From Arcobacter defluvii (GTDB lineage: Bacteria; Campylobacterota; Campylobacteria; Campylobacterales; Arcobacteraceae): a stretch of DNA of 64,000 bases. Positions 1-9,933 of the stretch are shown piece after piece. The first letter of the stretch is position 1, and each line of letters opens with the position of its first letter. The DNA lies in the NCBI RefSeq assembly GCF_013201725.1, contig NZ_CP053835.1, positions 2,542,001 through 2,606,000 of the forward strand. Reading direction: 5' to 3'. Position numbers and translations under genes: made by a program. The notes under the pieces were generated by a model that worked only from the letters and a program-made list of their open reading frames with translations, had not been told where the DNA came from and ran no database searches.

Positions 1-314
1 GATATTTGTTCTTTTGCAATTTCTTCTTCTAACTGTAAAGCTTTTAACTCTTTTTCATTATGAACATCTTTATTTTTTTTTGCAATGTTCTCAAGTTTAG
101 TTTTTAATTCACCTAAATGAATATTGTTTTTTGTTCTTTTTGATTTTACATCATCAATTTCTAAATAAATCGAGTTAATTGATGCCTTAATTGATGCTGC
201 TGTTTCAACAAAAGTTGCTAATTTTGCCTTTTCATTCTCAATTTTTGGTTCAAACATACTAATTGCTGTATCAAATTTTGATAATTTGATTAAATCCTGT
301 AAATACTTATTCAA
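1..314 (-). CDS. Zinc-ribbon coiled-coil protein, N-terminal part (cut by window edge)
   Basis: Translating the minus strand from a TTG at 314-312 gives an open frame of 104 codons that runs off the left edge. It begins MNKYLQDLIKLSKFDTAIS and is then charged and helical, with several heptad-like stretches. This resembles the N-terminal coiled coil of the epsilonproteobacterial zinc-ribbon protein family usually found beside the Nif3-like gene; the C-terminal cysteine ribbon would lie outside the window and is not seen. The TTG has a good ribosome site (GGAG, 5 nt upstream) and overlaps the end of the preceding gene, so translational coupling is likely. Family assignment is tentative. Confidence 0.6.
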   Translation of the reverse strand, partial: MNKYLQDLIKLSKFDTAISMFEPKIENEKAKLATFVETAASIKASINSIYLEIDDVKSKRTKNNIHLGELKTKLENIAKKNKDVHNEKELKALQLEEEIAKEQI

Positions 315-1062
315 CCGTTTCTCCTTCTATAAAAAACTCAAATGGATTTTTTGAAGCTGTTATTATAGCTTTTAATTTATTTTTTTTCAAATATTCTGAA
401 AGAAGTCCCTCAAGTAAAACATTGAAATACTTTTCACTTTCATAATGTCTTATATCTATTAAAGAGATATTTCTTGCTTTTGCTTCCATTGCATCATGAT
501 ATTTTATATCTCCTGTTAAAAAACAATCAGCATCAACTTCATCAAGTAAAGACATAGCTGAACCCGTTACTATCGCTATCTTTTCTATAAAATCTTTACA
601 TTTTACTGCTTTTGTAATTTTCAAACCTAATTTATACGATACAATTTTTATTAACTCATCAAAATTCATATTTACATCACAATAAGATATAAACTCTAAT
701 GAATTTTTTATTTTAAATCCTAAAATATGTTCTACAACATATTTATTTAAATGTGTTTTATCTATATTTGTATGCATAGATATTAAAGAAATATCTTTTT
801 TTATAAGTTCTCTTAAAATTTTTGTACTATAAGTATCATAATTTACTCTTTTTATTCCAGAAAATATCAACGGATGGTGAGTAATAACTAAAGATTTTTC
901 TTTTATATTAGATACTAATTCTTCATCTAAATCTATACTTATATAAATATTTTCAATTTCATCATCTTTTGAACCAACAAGTAAACCTGAGTTATCCCAT
1001 TTTTCTTGTAATTCAAAAGGAGAAATTTCATTTAATACATCATATATTTCTTTAAGTTTCAT
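307..1062 (-). CDS. Nif3-like dinuclear metal center protein (DUF34)
   Basis: This 251-residue protein fits the Nif3/YbgI/YqfO family, hexameric proteins with a two-metal site; some members act as GTP cyclohydrolase I type 2-like enzymes but the cellular role is unsettled. Metal-ligand motifs are visible: THHPLIFSG at residues 61-69, HTNID at 97-101, and the C-terminal DIRHYESE motif. The length matches short family members that lack the inserted PII-like domain. It starts directly after the glyQ stop codon and overlaps the downstream zinc-ribbon gene, so it belongs to the purE-grx-glyQ-nif3 operon. The family call is secure, the function is not. Confidence 0.9.
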   Translation of the reverse strand: MKLKEIYDVLNEISPFELQEKWDNSGLLVGSKDDEIENIYISIDLDEELVSNIKEKSLVITHHPLIFSGIKRVNYDTYSTKILRELIKKDISLISMHTNIDKTHLNKYVVEHILGFKIKNSLEFISYCDVNMNFDELIKIVSYKLGLKITKAVKCKDFIEKIAIVTGSAMSLLDEVDADCFLTGDIKYHDAMEAKARNISLIDIRHYESEKYFNVLLEGLLSEYLKKNKLKAIITASKNPFEFFIEGETVE

Positions 1063-2001
1063 TTATACAAATAACTCTGGATTAGTTTTTTCTAAATTTT
1101 CTAAAGCTTTTTTAGCTGCAATACTATTAACTTTTTTTAATCTTTGAACTTCTTGTTCTTTATATAAAACTGCACACCCTTGAGCTAATTCTCGCACCTT
1201 TAAAATATAATTTTGTCTTTCAGTTACAGAAATTGCTTTTCTTGCATCAAGTGTATTAAATGCATGTGAAGCAATCATACACTGGTCATAAGCAGGAAGT
1301 GGCAATTCTGCACTTAAACAAGCTTTACATTCATTAAATGCATCATCAAAATGTCTGAATAACATTTCTGTATTTGCTACTTCAAAATTATATTTTGAAA
1401 ACTCATACTCACCCTCTTTATGAACATCAGCATAAGTTGTTTTTCCATATTCATTTTCATTCCATACTATATCAAATACAGAATCAACACCTTGTAAATA
1501 CATAGCAAGTCTTTCTGTTCCATATGTAATTTCAACTGCAACAGGATCACATGCTAATCCTCCAACTTGTTGAAAATATGTAAATTGAGTTACTTCCATA
1601 CCATCAAGCCAAACTTCCCATCCAAGTCCCCAAGCTCCAAGTGTTGGAGATTCCCAGTTATCTTCCACAAATCTTATATCGTGTCTTGAAACATCTAAAC
1701 CTAAAAATTCCAAAGACTGTAAATATAAATCTTGAATATTATCTGGACTTGGTTTTATTAAAACTTGAAATTGATAATAAGCACCTAATCTATTTGGATT
1801 TTCTCCATATCTTCCATCAGTTGGTCTTCTACTTGGTGCTACATATGCTGTACTCCAAGGTGTTGAATCTAAACTTCTTAAAAGTGTAGCTGGATGAAAA
1901 GTTCCAGCTCCCGCAGGAATATCATAAGGCTGAACAATATTACAACCTTGTTTTGCCCAAAACTCTTGTAATTTTAATAGCATTTGTGAAAATGTAATCA
2001 T
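1063..2001 (-). CDS. glyQ: Glycyl-tRNA synthetase alpha subunit
   Basis: GlyQ is the catalytic alpha subunit of the bacterial alpha2beta2 glycyl-tRNA synthetase, which charges tRNA-Gly in the cytoplasm. The 312-residue length is typical. Family-specific stretches are present, including [15 protein letters not shown] near residue 35, [17 protein letters not shown] near 64, and [19 protein letters not shown] near residue 127. The beta subunit gene glyS is not in this window. The gene abuts the glutaredoxin gene upstream and the Nif3-like gene downstream with essentially no spacing, indicating one transcript. Confidence 0.97.
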   Translation of the reverse strand: MITFSQMLLKLQEFWAKQGCNIVQPYDIPAGAGTFHPATLLRSLDSTPWSTAYVAPSRRPTDGRYGENPNRLGAYYQFQVLIKPSPDNIQDLYLQSLEFLGLDVSRHDIRFVEDNWESPTLGAWGLGWEVWLDGMEVTQFTYFQQVGGLACDPVAVEITYGTERLAMYLQGVDSVFDIVWNENEYGKTTYADVHKEGEYEFSKYNFEVANTEMLFRHFDDAFNECKACLSAELPLPAYDQCMIASHAFNTLDARKAISVTERQNYILKVRELAQGCAVLYKEQEVQRLKKVNSIAAKKALENLEKTNPELFV

Positions 2002-2232
2002 CTATTTAATTCCTAACTCTTTATTTATTTTATTTTTGTCAAAACCACAAATCCATCTATTTCCTATCAAAATTACGGGAGCACCAGAACAATGTTTTTG
2101 ACAATCTTGTAATGCTTGTTTATTTTTAGATAAATCTATAAGGTTATATTTTAGTTTTTTGCTTTTGAAATAAAATTTTGCTTCTTCGCACCATTTACAA
2201 TTTGGTAGGGTAAATAGTGCGATTGGCTTCAT
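2002..2232 (-). CDS. Glutaredoxin-like thiol-disulfide protein
   Basis: A 76-residue protein with the glutaredoxin fold signature: FTLPNCKWCEEAK near the N-terminus (a CxxC pair in CKWC at residues 13-16), a central SGAPVILI segment with the cis-proline expected in thioredoxin folds, and a following WICGFD loop. It is slightly shorter than classical Grx (about 82-85 residues). A second Cys pair (DCQKHC, near residues 43-48) is unusual. It probably reduces disulfides or glutathionylated proteins; the reductant is unknown. Its start overlaps the purE stop by one base, so it is co-transcribed with purE and glyQ. Confidence 0.85.
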   Translation of the reverse strand: MKPIALFTLPNCKWCEEAKFYFKSKKLKYNLIDLSKNKQALQDCQKHCSGAPVILIGNRWICGFDKNKINKELGIK

Positions 2233-2726
2233 TATAAAATTACTTCAACGTCTTTAGAATCACTTTCAACTTTTTTAGATTGAACTATTCTATCTTCTTT
2301 CAATTTAGTAGATAATTCTTTATCTGTAATTGCTAGAATTTGCATTGCTAAATATGCAGCATTAACAGCTCCACTTCTTCCTAATGCAACTGTCCCAACA
2401 GGCATTCCAGCTGGCATTTGAACAGTAGAAAGCATAGCATCCATACCATCCATAGCTCCACCTTTCATAGGAACTCCAATAACTGGTTTTGTAGTAGTTG
2501 CAGCAACTGCACCAGCTAAATGTGCCGCCATTCCAGCAGCAGCAATAAATGCAACTGCACCTTTTTCTTCTGCTTCTTTAATATAATTTTTTGTTCTTTC
2601 TGGACTTCTGTGAGCTGAAGACACAACTAATTCATATTTTACATTAAATTTTTCAAAAGTATCAGCACAGTGTTTCATAATTTCATAATCTGATTTACTA
2701 CCCATTAATATTGAGATAAAATTCAT
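2232..2726 (-). CDS. purE: N5-carboxyaminoimidazole ribonucleotide mutase
   Basis: PurE class I converts N5-CAIR to CAIR in purine biosynthesis. The 164-residue length and motifs are typical: GSKSDYEIM at residues 9-17, SSAHRSPERT near 36-45 (active-site His and substrate phosphate binding), AAAGMAAHLAG near 62-72, and GVPMKGGAMDGMDAMLSTVQMP near 84-105. It is the first gene of a minus-strand operon (purE, glutaredoxin, glyQ, nif3-like, zinc ribbon). Its promoter lies at the end of the upstream gene (see 2760-2765). No purK is seen here. Confidence 0.97.
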   Translation of the reverse strand: MNFISILMGSKSDYEIMKHCADTFEKFNVKYELVVSSAHRSPERTKNYIKEAEEKGAVAFIAAAGMAAHLAGAVAATTTKPVIGVPMKGGAMDGMDAMLSTVQMPAGMPVGTVALGRSGAVNAAYLAMQILAITDKELSTKLKEDRIVQSKKVESDSKDVEVIL

Positions 2727-2759
2727 TATTTTCTTCCTTTTTATTTTTAAAAGTTCAAG

Positions 2760-2768
2760 ATTATATCA
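2760..2768 (-). promoter_or_regulatory. Extended -10 promoter of the purE operon
   Basis: On the minus strand the sequence TGATATAAT occupies 2768-2760, an extended -10 element (TGn-TATAAT) that begins within the stop codon of the GT9-like gene. It ends about 33 bases before the purE ATG, with AAGGAAG as ribosome site. There is no recognisable -35, which is usual for epsilonproteobacterial sigma-70 promoters. Confidence 0.6.
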
Positions 2769-4025
2769 AAAAATTTCTAATAGTTTTATAATCTTATTTA
2801 GTTTAACTTTTTTCCAAGCATCTAGTTTATTAATTGTTAAATTTTCATTTTCATATATGAATTTTGATAAATTTTTCGTTTTATCTTTCAAAAAAATTGG
2901 TTTTATATATTTATAATACTTTATTTTATTTTCAAATTTTTTATCTGTAAAAATAACAACTGTGGGAATCATAAAAGCATCGCTTATGTGATAAGTTGAA
3001 GTATCAGTAGTAATGATTTTATCCATTAAGGAAACTATATACATAAAATCATTTATTGATTTTGATTCTTTTGATAAATCTATATAATTATCTTCTTTGA
3101 TTTTTGAATCTATTTGTAAAGTTGAAATTATTATATAATCTTCAACTTTTAATAATAATTCTTTCAATAATTCTATTGCAATTGCCTGAGGAATTGATTT
3201 ATTTATATTTGCAGAATAAGGATGAAAAAGTAATAATTTACCTTTTTGTTTTGCCTCTTTTATTTTCAAATATAATGAATTTAATGGTTTATATTTACTT
3301 ATATCTAATATATTATATTTTTCAAACTCGTTTATTTTTTTATAGTCTATTCCAAATCTAAAAAGCCAAGCATCTACAATATTTAAATTATCTAAAAGAC
3401 CATTTATACTTAAGCTATTATCTATGAAATAATCATATTCACAAATTTTTTTTGAATTAATACTTAAAGGAAGAATATTAGTTATATAATCTTGTGTTTT
3501 ATAAATATCTTTATCTCGACTATAATAGCTATTATTTGAAGCATTGATATAAATATCAAATTTAATTTCTTTGTATATATCTTTTAATTTCTTATGTAAA
3601 ATTCTTAAAGCTGTACATGAAGCTATAACTTCACTAATACTATTTCCAACTCCACCAATTAATACAATTGAAATTTCATCTTTTTTTATATTCTTTAATT
3701 GTTTATAAATATCTACTTTTTTGTATTCAAAAAAATCTATTTGATTTAATTCTTCTCTTTTTTTATATTCATCAATATTAGAAATTCCTAATTCAATAGG
3801 GAAGTTTGGGATATTTCTAATATTACTTTCATTTAAAGTTTTTGCAAAATATTTTGTTTTGTCAACTCTTGAAAAGATTCCTTTTATATCATTAAAATCA
3901 TCATATGTTGTTATATAAATAGTTTCATTTTCATATTCTGATGGAGATTTAAGTTTATAGTAATAAACCATTGTTCCATCAGTAGTTTTTATATTAATAT
4001 TTTGAGTTACTCTAAAAAAAATCAT
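2766..4025 (-). CDS. Glycosyltransferase family 9-like protein
   Basis: A 419-residue protein without signal peptide. The first 95 residues are of unknown type; residues 110-400 look like a GT9 (heptosyltransferase-like) GT-B fold. The cues are IVLIGGVGNSISEVIASCTALRILH near 115-140 as a nucleotide-fold start, LLLFHPYSAN near 267, and the C-terminal TTDTSTYHISDAFMIPTVVIFT near 345, which matches the (T/S)xDT.xxH.A..(G/I)xP.v.lF motif of that family. It could add a sugar to surface polysaccharide or protein, but acceptor and donor are unknown. The gene is very AT-rich, has a poor ribosome site, and follows the U32 gene by 15 bases, so it may be translated by readthrough from that operon. Confidence 0.6.
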   Translation of the reverse strand: MIFFRVTQNINIKTTDGTMVYYYKLKSPSEYENETIYITTYDDFNDIKGIFSRVDKTKYFAKTLNESNIRNIPNFPIELGISNIDEYKKREELNQIDFFEYKKVDIYKQLKNIKKDEISIVLIGGVGNSISEVIASCTALRILHKKLKDIYKEIKFDIYINASNNSYYSRDKDIYKTQDYITNILPLSINSKKICEYDYFIDNSLSINGLLDNLNIVDAWLFRFGIDYKKINEFEKYNILDISKYKPLNSLYLKIKEAKQKGKLLLFHPYSANINKSIPQAIAIELLKELLLKVEDYIIISTLQIDSKIKEDNYIDLSKESKSINDFMYIVSLMDKIITTDTSTYHISDAFMIPTVVIFTDKKFENKIKYYKYIKPIFLKDKTKNLSKFIYENENLTINKLDAWKKVKLNKIIKLLEIF

Positions 4026-4040
4026 TATAAAAAAGAACTT

Positions 4041-5327
4041 TTATTCTATTGTTTCGTCAATATTTTCAACTCTAAACATTGTAAGATAAGGAAGTCGTCC
4101 AGGAAGTTTAATTTTATTAATATTTCCACTATGAACAGATTCTAATTCTTTATTTGTTTCAGTTAATATTTTTTTAAAATTAATATAATATATCCCATCT
4201 TTTTTGAAAATTTTTCCAATTTCATTTTCACACTCAACTAACTCTTCACCCATTGGAGTAAAGATTTCAATATCTTCATTTGGATACACTTTATATTTAC
4301 ATAAGAAATGTTCTTCATCTTCTGTTACAAGTCCAGTTACTTCATATGAACCTTTACTTAAAGCATATGCATGATTTTGCGAATCTGTTTTTTCAAATGG
4401 TCTATGAATTAAATAAGCATCTGTAAAGCCTCGATTTTTTGTAGTATGTAACTCTTTTTGGTATTTTTCAGGTTCAAATTTACCAGCATAGTAATCATCA
4501 ATTGCTTCTCTATAAGCTTTTGCAGTAACTGCTGCATAATATGGAGATTTTGTTCTTCCTTCTATTTTTAAAGAATCAACTGCACCACTATCTAAAATCT
4601 CTTTTAGATGTGAAGCTAAATTCATATCTTTTGAATTAAAAATATATGTTCCAACACCTGGCTCTTCTTCTAATCTAAATAAAGTACTATGGTCTTCATT
4701 TGCTGCATATAAAGTATATTCAAATCTACAATCATTTGCACAACTTCCTCTATTTGGAACTCTTCCCATTTGAACAGCACTTACCAAACATCTTCCACTA
4801 TAAGCAAAACACATTGAACCATGAACAAAAATCTCTATTTCCATATCAGGTAAATGTTTTTTTATTTCAATAACATCTTTTAATGAAATTTCTCTTGCAA
4901 CAACAATTCTTTTTACACCCATATCCCAATAAACTTGAGCATCTAAATAATTTAAAACATTTGCTTGTGTTGATAAATGAATATCTATTTGAGGCGCTAT
5001 TTCACGGCAAAGTTTAACAACACCTGGAGCTGCTACAATAAATCCATCTGGTTTTAATGCGGCCATTGTTGCAATATGTTTTTTTAATAAATCTATTTGA
5101 GAGTTAAATGGAAATCCATTAATTGTTGCATATACTTTTTTACCTCTGGCATGAGCATAATCTATTCCTTCTTTGAAGGTTTCAAATGTAAATTCTTTCC
5201 CAGCTCTAATTCTTAAACTAAAGTGACTAACTCCTGCATAAACGGCATCTGCTCCATATTTTATAGCAATTTTTAATTTCTCTAAATTACCTGCAGGTGA
5301 AAGTAACTCTACTTTTTGGTTATTCAT
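4041..5327 (-). CDS. trhP: U32 family tRNA hydroxylation protein P (TrhP/YegQ-like)
   Basis: U32 'peptidase' family protein of 428 residues. The subgroup (YegQ/TrhP) takes part in prephenate-dependent hydroxylation of U34 in tRNA; protease activity is doubtful. Motifs: VELLSPAGNLEKLKIAIKYGADAVYAG at the N-terminus, EIFVHGSMCFAYSGRCLVS and PNRGSCANDCRFEY in the middle (Cys cluster probably binding an Fe-S centre), and the C-terminal SVHSGN. A longer frame opens at 5375, but the ATG at 5327 is preferred because AAGGA precedes it and the homologous region starts there. Promoter at 5377-5382. Confidence 0.85.
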   Translation of the reverse strand: MNNQKVELLSPAGNLEKLKIAIKYGADAVYAGVSHFSLRIRAGKEFTFETFKEGIDYAHARGKKVYATINGFPFNSQIDLLKKHIATMAALKPDGFIVAAPGVVKLCREIAPQIDIHLSTQANVLNYLDAQVYWDMGVKRIVVAREISLKDVIEIKKHLPDMEIEIFVHGSMCFAYSGRCLVSAVQMGRVPNRGSCANDCRFEYTLYAANEDHSTLFRLEEEPGVGTYIFNSKDMNLASHLKEILDSGAVDSLKIEGRTKSPYYAAVTAKAYREAIDDYYAGKFEPEKYQKELHTTKNRGFTDAYLIHRPFEKTDSQNHAYALSKGSYEVTGLVTEDEEHFLCKYKVYPNEDIEIFTPMGEELVECENEIGKIFKKDGIYYINFKKILTETNKELESVHSGNINKIKLPGRLPYLTMFRVENIDETIE

Positions 5328-5376
5328 AAAATTCCTTTTAATACTTTTATAATTATATTTTCTTTTAAAATACAAT

Positions 5377-5382
5377 ATTATA
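5377..5382 (-). promoter_or_regulatory. -10 box upstream of trhP
   Basis: TATAAT on the minus strand (5382-5377), about 50 bases upstream of the ATG at 5327, in a T-rich context typical of epsilonproteobacterial promoters. No clear -35. The rest of the 5328-5440 gap shows nothing else. Confidence 0.45.
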
Positions 5383-5440
5383 CCTATTTTTAGATAAATA
5401 TTTTAAAATAGGATATTTTTAATCTTAATTAATTTTTGAT

Positions 5441-5473
5441 TTATAAAAAAAGGAAAGCTTTTAAAAGCTTTCC
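5441..5473 (-). terminator. Rho-independent terminator of the double-Cache chemoreceptor gene
   Basis: Read on the minus strand, a self-complementary stem (GGAAAGCTT / AAGCTTTCC, loop TTAA) is followed directly by seven T residues. The stop codon of the chemoreceptor (5463-5461) lies in the loop, so the hairpin overlaps the last codons of the gene. Confidence 0.85.
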
Positions 5474-8334
5474 CATTCATCATCATCTTTTGTAGTTGAT
5501 GCAATTACTGTAGATTTAGAAAAGTGATCAGTAGATTCTGTTTTTTTTATTTTTTCTGATTTATTTAAATTTTCATCAGCTTTTTTTATAATTACTTCCT
5601 CAATTTTATTATCTTTTTTTATTTGGTCAAGAGATTTAAATACTTCTACTGTTGCTTTATCTAACTTTTGAGATAAATCATTTAAAAGATTTTTATCTGT
5701 TATTAATTTACAATCTTCATTTATATAATCTTGTACGCTATTATGTACTAAATCATGATTTAATTTTAAATTTTTCCAATTATCAGTTTTTGTAAATGAT
5801 TTACCATCATTTTCTTGTTCTAACATCCATTTACCTAAATCACATTCATTAGTTTTTGTAACGCTCCAAGCAACTTTTGAACTTCCTACTTTATCAAAAT
5901 TTGTCAATTTGAATTTAATATGATCATTTTTTAATTTAGAAATTTTAAATACTAAATCAATATCTTCAATCTCTTTTTTACTCATTTCTTTAAATTTTGC
6001 TCTATCTGCTATTTTTAATAGATTCTCTGATAATGATGCAACTTCATTTGCTAATCCGCTAATTACGGTAGCAGAATTTGCATTCACTTGTGTTGCTTGA
6101 TCTAATGTATTAATAGTATCATTAATTTGAACTATTCCTTTTTCTTCTTCTTTACTTCCTTGAGATACATCTTCTATTAATGTAATTGTTTCATTGATTT
6201 TAGAGTTTAGTGTTGAATATCCACCTATCATTTCATTAGCAATTGATTTTCCTTCATTTGCTTTTGCAGTTGCAATTTGAACAATATTCTTAATCTCTTT
6301 TGCAGCTTCTGCACTTCTACTTGCAAGATTTCTTACTTCTTGTGCTACAACGGCAAAACCTTTTCCTGCTTCTCCAGCAGTTGCAGCTTCAACAGCAGCA
6401 TTTAATGAAAGTATATTTGTTTGAAAAGCAATTTGATCAATTACAGTTATTGCTTCATTAATAGATTTTACTTGCTCATCAATGTCATCCATAGCTTTAT
6501 TTGTTTTTGAAGCTAGTAATTCACCCTCTTTTGAAGAAAGTTGTAATTCTGTTGCTAAATTTGACATTTGATGTACTTTTTGTACACTTGATTTTACAAT
6601 TGAAGTAATTTCTTCAACAGCTGCTGCTGTTTCTTCTAAAGATGCTGCTTGTTCATTTGCAGAAGCTGAAAGTTTTCCTGCTGCACTTGATAATACATTT
6701 GTATCTTCATTTAATTTTCTACCACTTGTTACAATCATTGATAAAAATTCTGATACTGTTACACCTATTAACTGTGTACTTGCAGCCAATGAAGAAATAA
6801 TACCACTAACTTTTGTTGTATCAATTTTTGAATCTCCTATAGCGAAATTTGAATTTCCATATTCAATTAAAATATTATTTAACCCAACTAAATTTTGATT
6901 TGTTCTATCTATCATAGAATTTATTGAATCCCTTAATTTCTGTATTTGAGGATTTGAAGAAGTTTTTTCTATTTTATATACATAAAATCCATTTATTACT
7001 TTTTCAATAACTTCATCAACATTTTCTATAACTTTTGCATCTTCTTCATATCCAGATTTTAACTTTCCAATATAACCGTTAAAACTATCAACTAATTTAC
7101 CAATTTCATCATCTGATTTTTTTTCTATATGATCAGCAGTTGAGTTAGCTTTTGAAATATTAAGAATTGCATCATTTAGATTTTCTAATGGTTTAATAAT
7201 AGTTTGACTAACAAAATAGTTATATATTAAATATACTATTATTATTGCAATAATTGAAAAAATTGCCATTCCAAAAATAATATTATTAATTTGTGAATTT
7301 GTATTTTCTTCCATTAAAGTAACTTCATTTTCTATATCATCAACATAAGCACCTGTTCCTACAATCCAATCCCAAGGTTCAAATCTTTGAACATAAGAGA
7401 ATTTTTCTTTTGGATCATCTTTCTTACCTGGTTTATCCCACCAATACTTTACTAATCCACCAGCTTTATTTTCATTAGAAATTTTTGCCATTTCAACAAA
7501 AAGTTTTTTTCCTTTTGCATCTACATAAGTTGATAAATCTGTTCCATTTAATTTTGTATTAGGATGATGTATCATTTTTGGATAAGAATCATTTATCCAG
7601 AAATAATCATTATTTGCATATCTCATTTCAGAAATAGTTTTTAATGCTTCTTCTTGCATTTTTGAAGTTACATCATCTACATATTCTCCAGTTCCAATTA
7701 CCCAATTATATGGTTTAAAAAGTTTCACAAATGAAACTTTTAATTGGGGAGTATCAAAGCCAGGTTTTGGCCAAACATAATCAACAAATCCTTCTCCTTG
7801 TTTTTTAGCAACATCTGAGAATTCTTTAAATATTTGTTTTCCTGCTTTATCTTTATAGTCATACATATTTTTATTATTTAAAGCTGGATTTATAGGATGA
7901 GTTATGATTACTGAATCCGTATCATTTATCCAAAAATAACCATTTTTACCATATCTTGTTGCATCTACAATAGTTTTTAATCTATATTTCAAAGCATCTT
8001 CTGATAAAGAACCTTTTAATTTTTCATATTCTGAATTTAAAATAGAAAATAAAAAATTTGTTTGAGTTTTTAAATCTTCTTGAACTTCAACCTTGATTTT
8101 ATCAACTGAAGTTCTACTATAATATGCATCAACAGTTTTAACCGCAAGAGAAACATAATTTTTTAATTCTAGCTCTTTTTTTGCATAAGCATCATTTTTA
8201 AATTTTTCAATATTTTCTTTTGAAAATTTTTTTATTGAATAGATAGAATCTATAGTAATTGATACAGAAACAACTATTATTGTAATTAGAGAAAGTATTA
8301 ATATCTTACCCTTTATAGACATGTTAGAAAACAT
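5461..8334 (-). CDS. Methyl-accepting chemotaxis protein: double Cache, HAMP, MA, CZB, C-terminal tether
   Basis: A 957-residue chemoreceptor. TM1 spans about 11-30, followed by two Cache_2-type periplasmic modules (about 95-215 and 230-335; each has the xGYFWIND / NNDYFWIND and [11 protein letters not shown] / [11 protein letters not shown] signatures). TM2 is about 352-374, then HAMP, a long MA signalling domain with the canonical hairpin tip ([20 protein letters not shown]), and a CZB-type zinc-binding domain ([11 protein letters not shown] and [10 protein letters not shown]) near 830-880. The last five residues, EWESF, fit the x-W-x-x-F pentapeptide that tethers CheR/CheB in other bacteria. 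The start is fixed by GGAG 6 nt upstream and the promoter by TTGACA-18-TATTAT. Ligand unknown; CZB suggests sensing of zinc or oxidants such as HOCl. Confidence 0.93.
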   Translation of the reverse strand: MFSNMSIKGKILILSLITIIVVSVSITIDSIYSIKKFSKENIEKFKNDAYAKKELELKNYVSLAVKTVDAYYSRTSVDKIKVEVQEDLKTQTNFLFSILNSEYEKLKGSLSEDALKYRLKTIVDATRYGKNGYFWINDTDSVIITHPINPALNNKNMYDYKDKAGKQIFKEFSDVAKKQGEGFVDYVWPKPGFDTPQLKVSFVKLFKPYNWVIGTGEYVDDVTSKMQEEALKTISEMRYANNDYFWINDSYPKMIHHPNTKLNGTDLSTYVDAKGKKLFVEMAKISNENKAGGLVKYWWDKPGKKDDPKEKFSYVQRFEPWDWIVGTGAYVDDIENEVTLMEENTNSQINNIIFGMAIFSIIAIIIVYLIYNYFVSQTIIKPLENLNDAILNISKANSTADHIEKKSDDEIGKLVDSFNGYIGKLKSGYEEDAKVIENVDEVIEKVINGFYVYKIEKTSSNPQIQKLRDSINSMIDRTNQNLVGLNNILIEYGNSNFAIGDSKIDTTKVSGIISSLAASTQLIGVTVSEFLSMIVTSGRKLNEDTNVLSSAAGKLSASANEQAASLEETAAAVEEITSIVKSSVQKVHQMSNLATELQLSSKEGELLASKTNKAMDDIDEQVKSINEAITVIDQIAFQTNILSLNAAVEAATAGEAGKGFAVVAQEVRNLASRSAEAAKEIKNIVQIATAKANEGKSIANEMIGGYSTLNSKINETITLIEDVSQGSKEEEKGIVQINDTINTLDQATQVNANSATVISGLANEVASLSENLLKIADRAKFKEMSKKEIEDIDLVFKISKLKNDHIKFKLTNFDKVGSSKVAWSVTKTNECDLGKWMLEQENDGKSFTKTDNWKNLKLNHDLVHNSVQDYINEDCKLITDKNLLNDLSQKLDKATVEVFKSLDQIKKDNKIEEVIIKKADENLNKSEKIKKTESTDHFSKSTVIASTTKDDDEWESF

Positions 8335-8362
8335 TCAACTCTCCATAGTTTATATTGTATAT

Positions 8363-8392
8363 ATAATATCTATTGTAGAGCTAAAATGTCAA
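8363..8392 (-). promoter_or_regulatory. Promoter of the double-Cache chemoreceptor gene with a consensus -35
   Basis: Minus strand: TTGACA at 8392-8387 and TATTAT at 8368-8363, spaced 18 bp, ending about 28 bases before the ATG. A perfect -35 hexamer is rare in this genome type and suggests strong expression. Confidence 0.6.
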
Positions 8393-8400
8393 GTTTTTAG

Positions 8401-9930
8401 TTATTTTAATAAATTTTTTGCGAATTTAAGTGCTTCAGTGGTTACATTTTCACCACTAATCATTCTTGCTATCTCACTTATTCTTTCTTTATCGTCTAAT
8501 AATTTAACATATGATTTGCCATTATGTTTATCAACTAAAAAATGTTGATTTGCACTTGAAGTCAATTGAGGTTGGTGAGAAATTGCAAATATTTGATATG
8601 ATTTACTTAATTTAATAAGAACCCTTGCAATCGCGTCACTCTCTTTTCCACTTAGGTTTGCATCTATTTCATCTAAAAACAAAATTCCATTGTCTACGAT
8701 ATCATATTCACTAATACTTGTTAAAAGAGCAAGTCTTAATCTATTATATTCCCCAGAACTAATTGTTTCTAAAGAAACACCATTTAATTCAAATACAACT
8801 TCATCTATTCCTGATGAGTCTAAATATTTTTTTTGTAAAATTATTTTTGCATTGCTTAAATATAAAAATTTTAAATATTCATTGATTTTTTCTTCTAAAA
8901 TTAGAGTTGTTTCTTTTCTATATTTTGAAATAATTAAAGAATATTCATCTATTTTTATTTTCAACTCATTATATCTATTTTCTAGTTTTTCTTTTTGAAA
9001 GAAAATATTTTCATATGATTCTAATTCTTGTTTTTTTTCTTTTTTATATTTCAAGCACTCTTCTATTGAACCAAATCTTTTTTGTAATGATGATAATTTC
9101 TCTATTCTATCTAAAACATTCTCTATATTTGTATCTTCTAATTCATGTAAAGAATCGTTAAATTTTTCAAAAATATTATTTAATTCATTCATTGTTTCAT
9201 CAAAAAAACTAGAATCTATTTCCATTAATTCTAATGCATTTGTCACATTATAAGTTGATTCAAAAATACTTGATGCTTTTTTTATTGCAATTTCAATCTT
9301 CTCTTTTTTGGCTAATCTTTTCTTCAATAAATTTAATTCTTCATATTCATCTACATTAGGATTTATTTGCTCTATTTTGTCAATCTCAAACTTTGCAAAT
9401 TCTTTTAAATCTTCTAATCTTTTTTCGTCTTCTTCAATTTTTTCTAACTCTTTTTTTACTTCAACTAACTCTTTATATAAGCAATCGAAATCTTCTTTTA
9501 ATTTTATAAACTCTTTTTTATTTTTTGAAGTTAATTTATCTAAAAAAACAATCAATTTAGAACTGTCAAATTCAGATGTGTCTTTTAAATTGAGATGTTT
9601 TATAAGTTTTGTAGAAAAATCAAAAAGATTTTTTTTTGATATAGTTTGATTATTCAAAAAATATCTAACTTTATCTTTTTTTATACTTTTTATAATAATT
9701 TCATCTTCAAAAGAAATATCATAAACTTCATCACTTATTTTTGAATTTGTTAAAATTACTTCACCAATATTGGCTCTGACTTCACTTAAGGCAAATAAAG
9801 AAAGAATAGATTGCATTAAAATAGATTTTCCAGCACCACTTGGTCCTGTAAAAATATTCAATCCTGACTTAAATTCTAAATCAACTTCATCAAATGATAA
9901 ACAATCTTTTAAATAAACTCTTGTAATCAA
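8401..9930 (-). CDS. recN: DNA repair ATPase RecN
   Basis: RecN is an SMC-like ATPase that helps repair DNA double-strand breaks. The 509-residue protein has a Walker A motif GPSGAGKS at 29-36, a long central coiled coil (about 150-340), an ABC-type signature in the form ISSGEYNRLRLAL near 396, and a Walker B ILFLDEIDANLSG near 425. It is shorter than the E. coli protein (553) mainly through a shorter coiled coil. It starts 3 bases after the nadK stop, so the two genes form one transcript, a common recN-nadK pairing. Confidence 0.93.
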   Translation of the reverse strand: MITRVYLKDCLSFDEVDLEFKSGLNIFTGPSGAGKSILMQSILSLFALSEVRANIGEVILTNSKISDEVYDISFEDEIIIKSIKKDKVRYFLNNQTISKKNLFDFSTKLIKHLNLKDTSEFDSSKLIVFLDKLTSKNKKEFIKLKEDFDCLYKELVEVKKELEKIEEDEKRLEDLKEFAKFEIDKIEQINPNVDEYEELNLLKKRLAKKEKIEIAIKKASSIFESTYNVTNALELMEIDSSFFDETMNELNNIFEKFNDSLHELEDTNIENVLDRIEKLSSLQKRFGSIEECLKYKKEKKQELESYENIFFQKEKLENRYNELKIKIDEYSLIISKYRKETTLILEEKINEYLKFLYLSNAKIILQKKYLDSSGIDEVVFELNGVSLETISSGEYNRLRLALLTSISEYDIVDNGILFLDEIDANLSGKESDAIARVLIKLSKSYQIFAISHQPQLTSSANQHFLVDKHNGKSYVKLLDDKERISEIARMISGENVTTEALKFAKNLLK

Positions 9931-9933
9931 TTT

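Noticed and set aside
1641-1889. Long plus-strand open frames opposite glyQ, the GT9-like gene, recN, rpoC and others
   Set aside because: They lie antisense to well-supported genes, consist of Leu/His/Ser-rich translations typical of AT-rich shadows, and lack ribosome sites.
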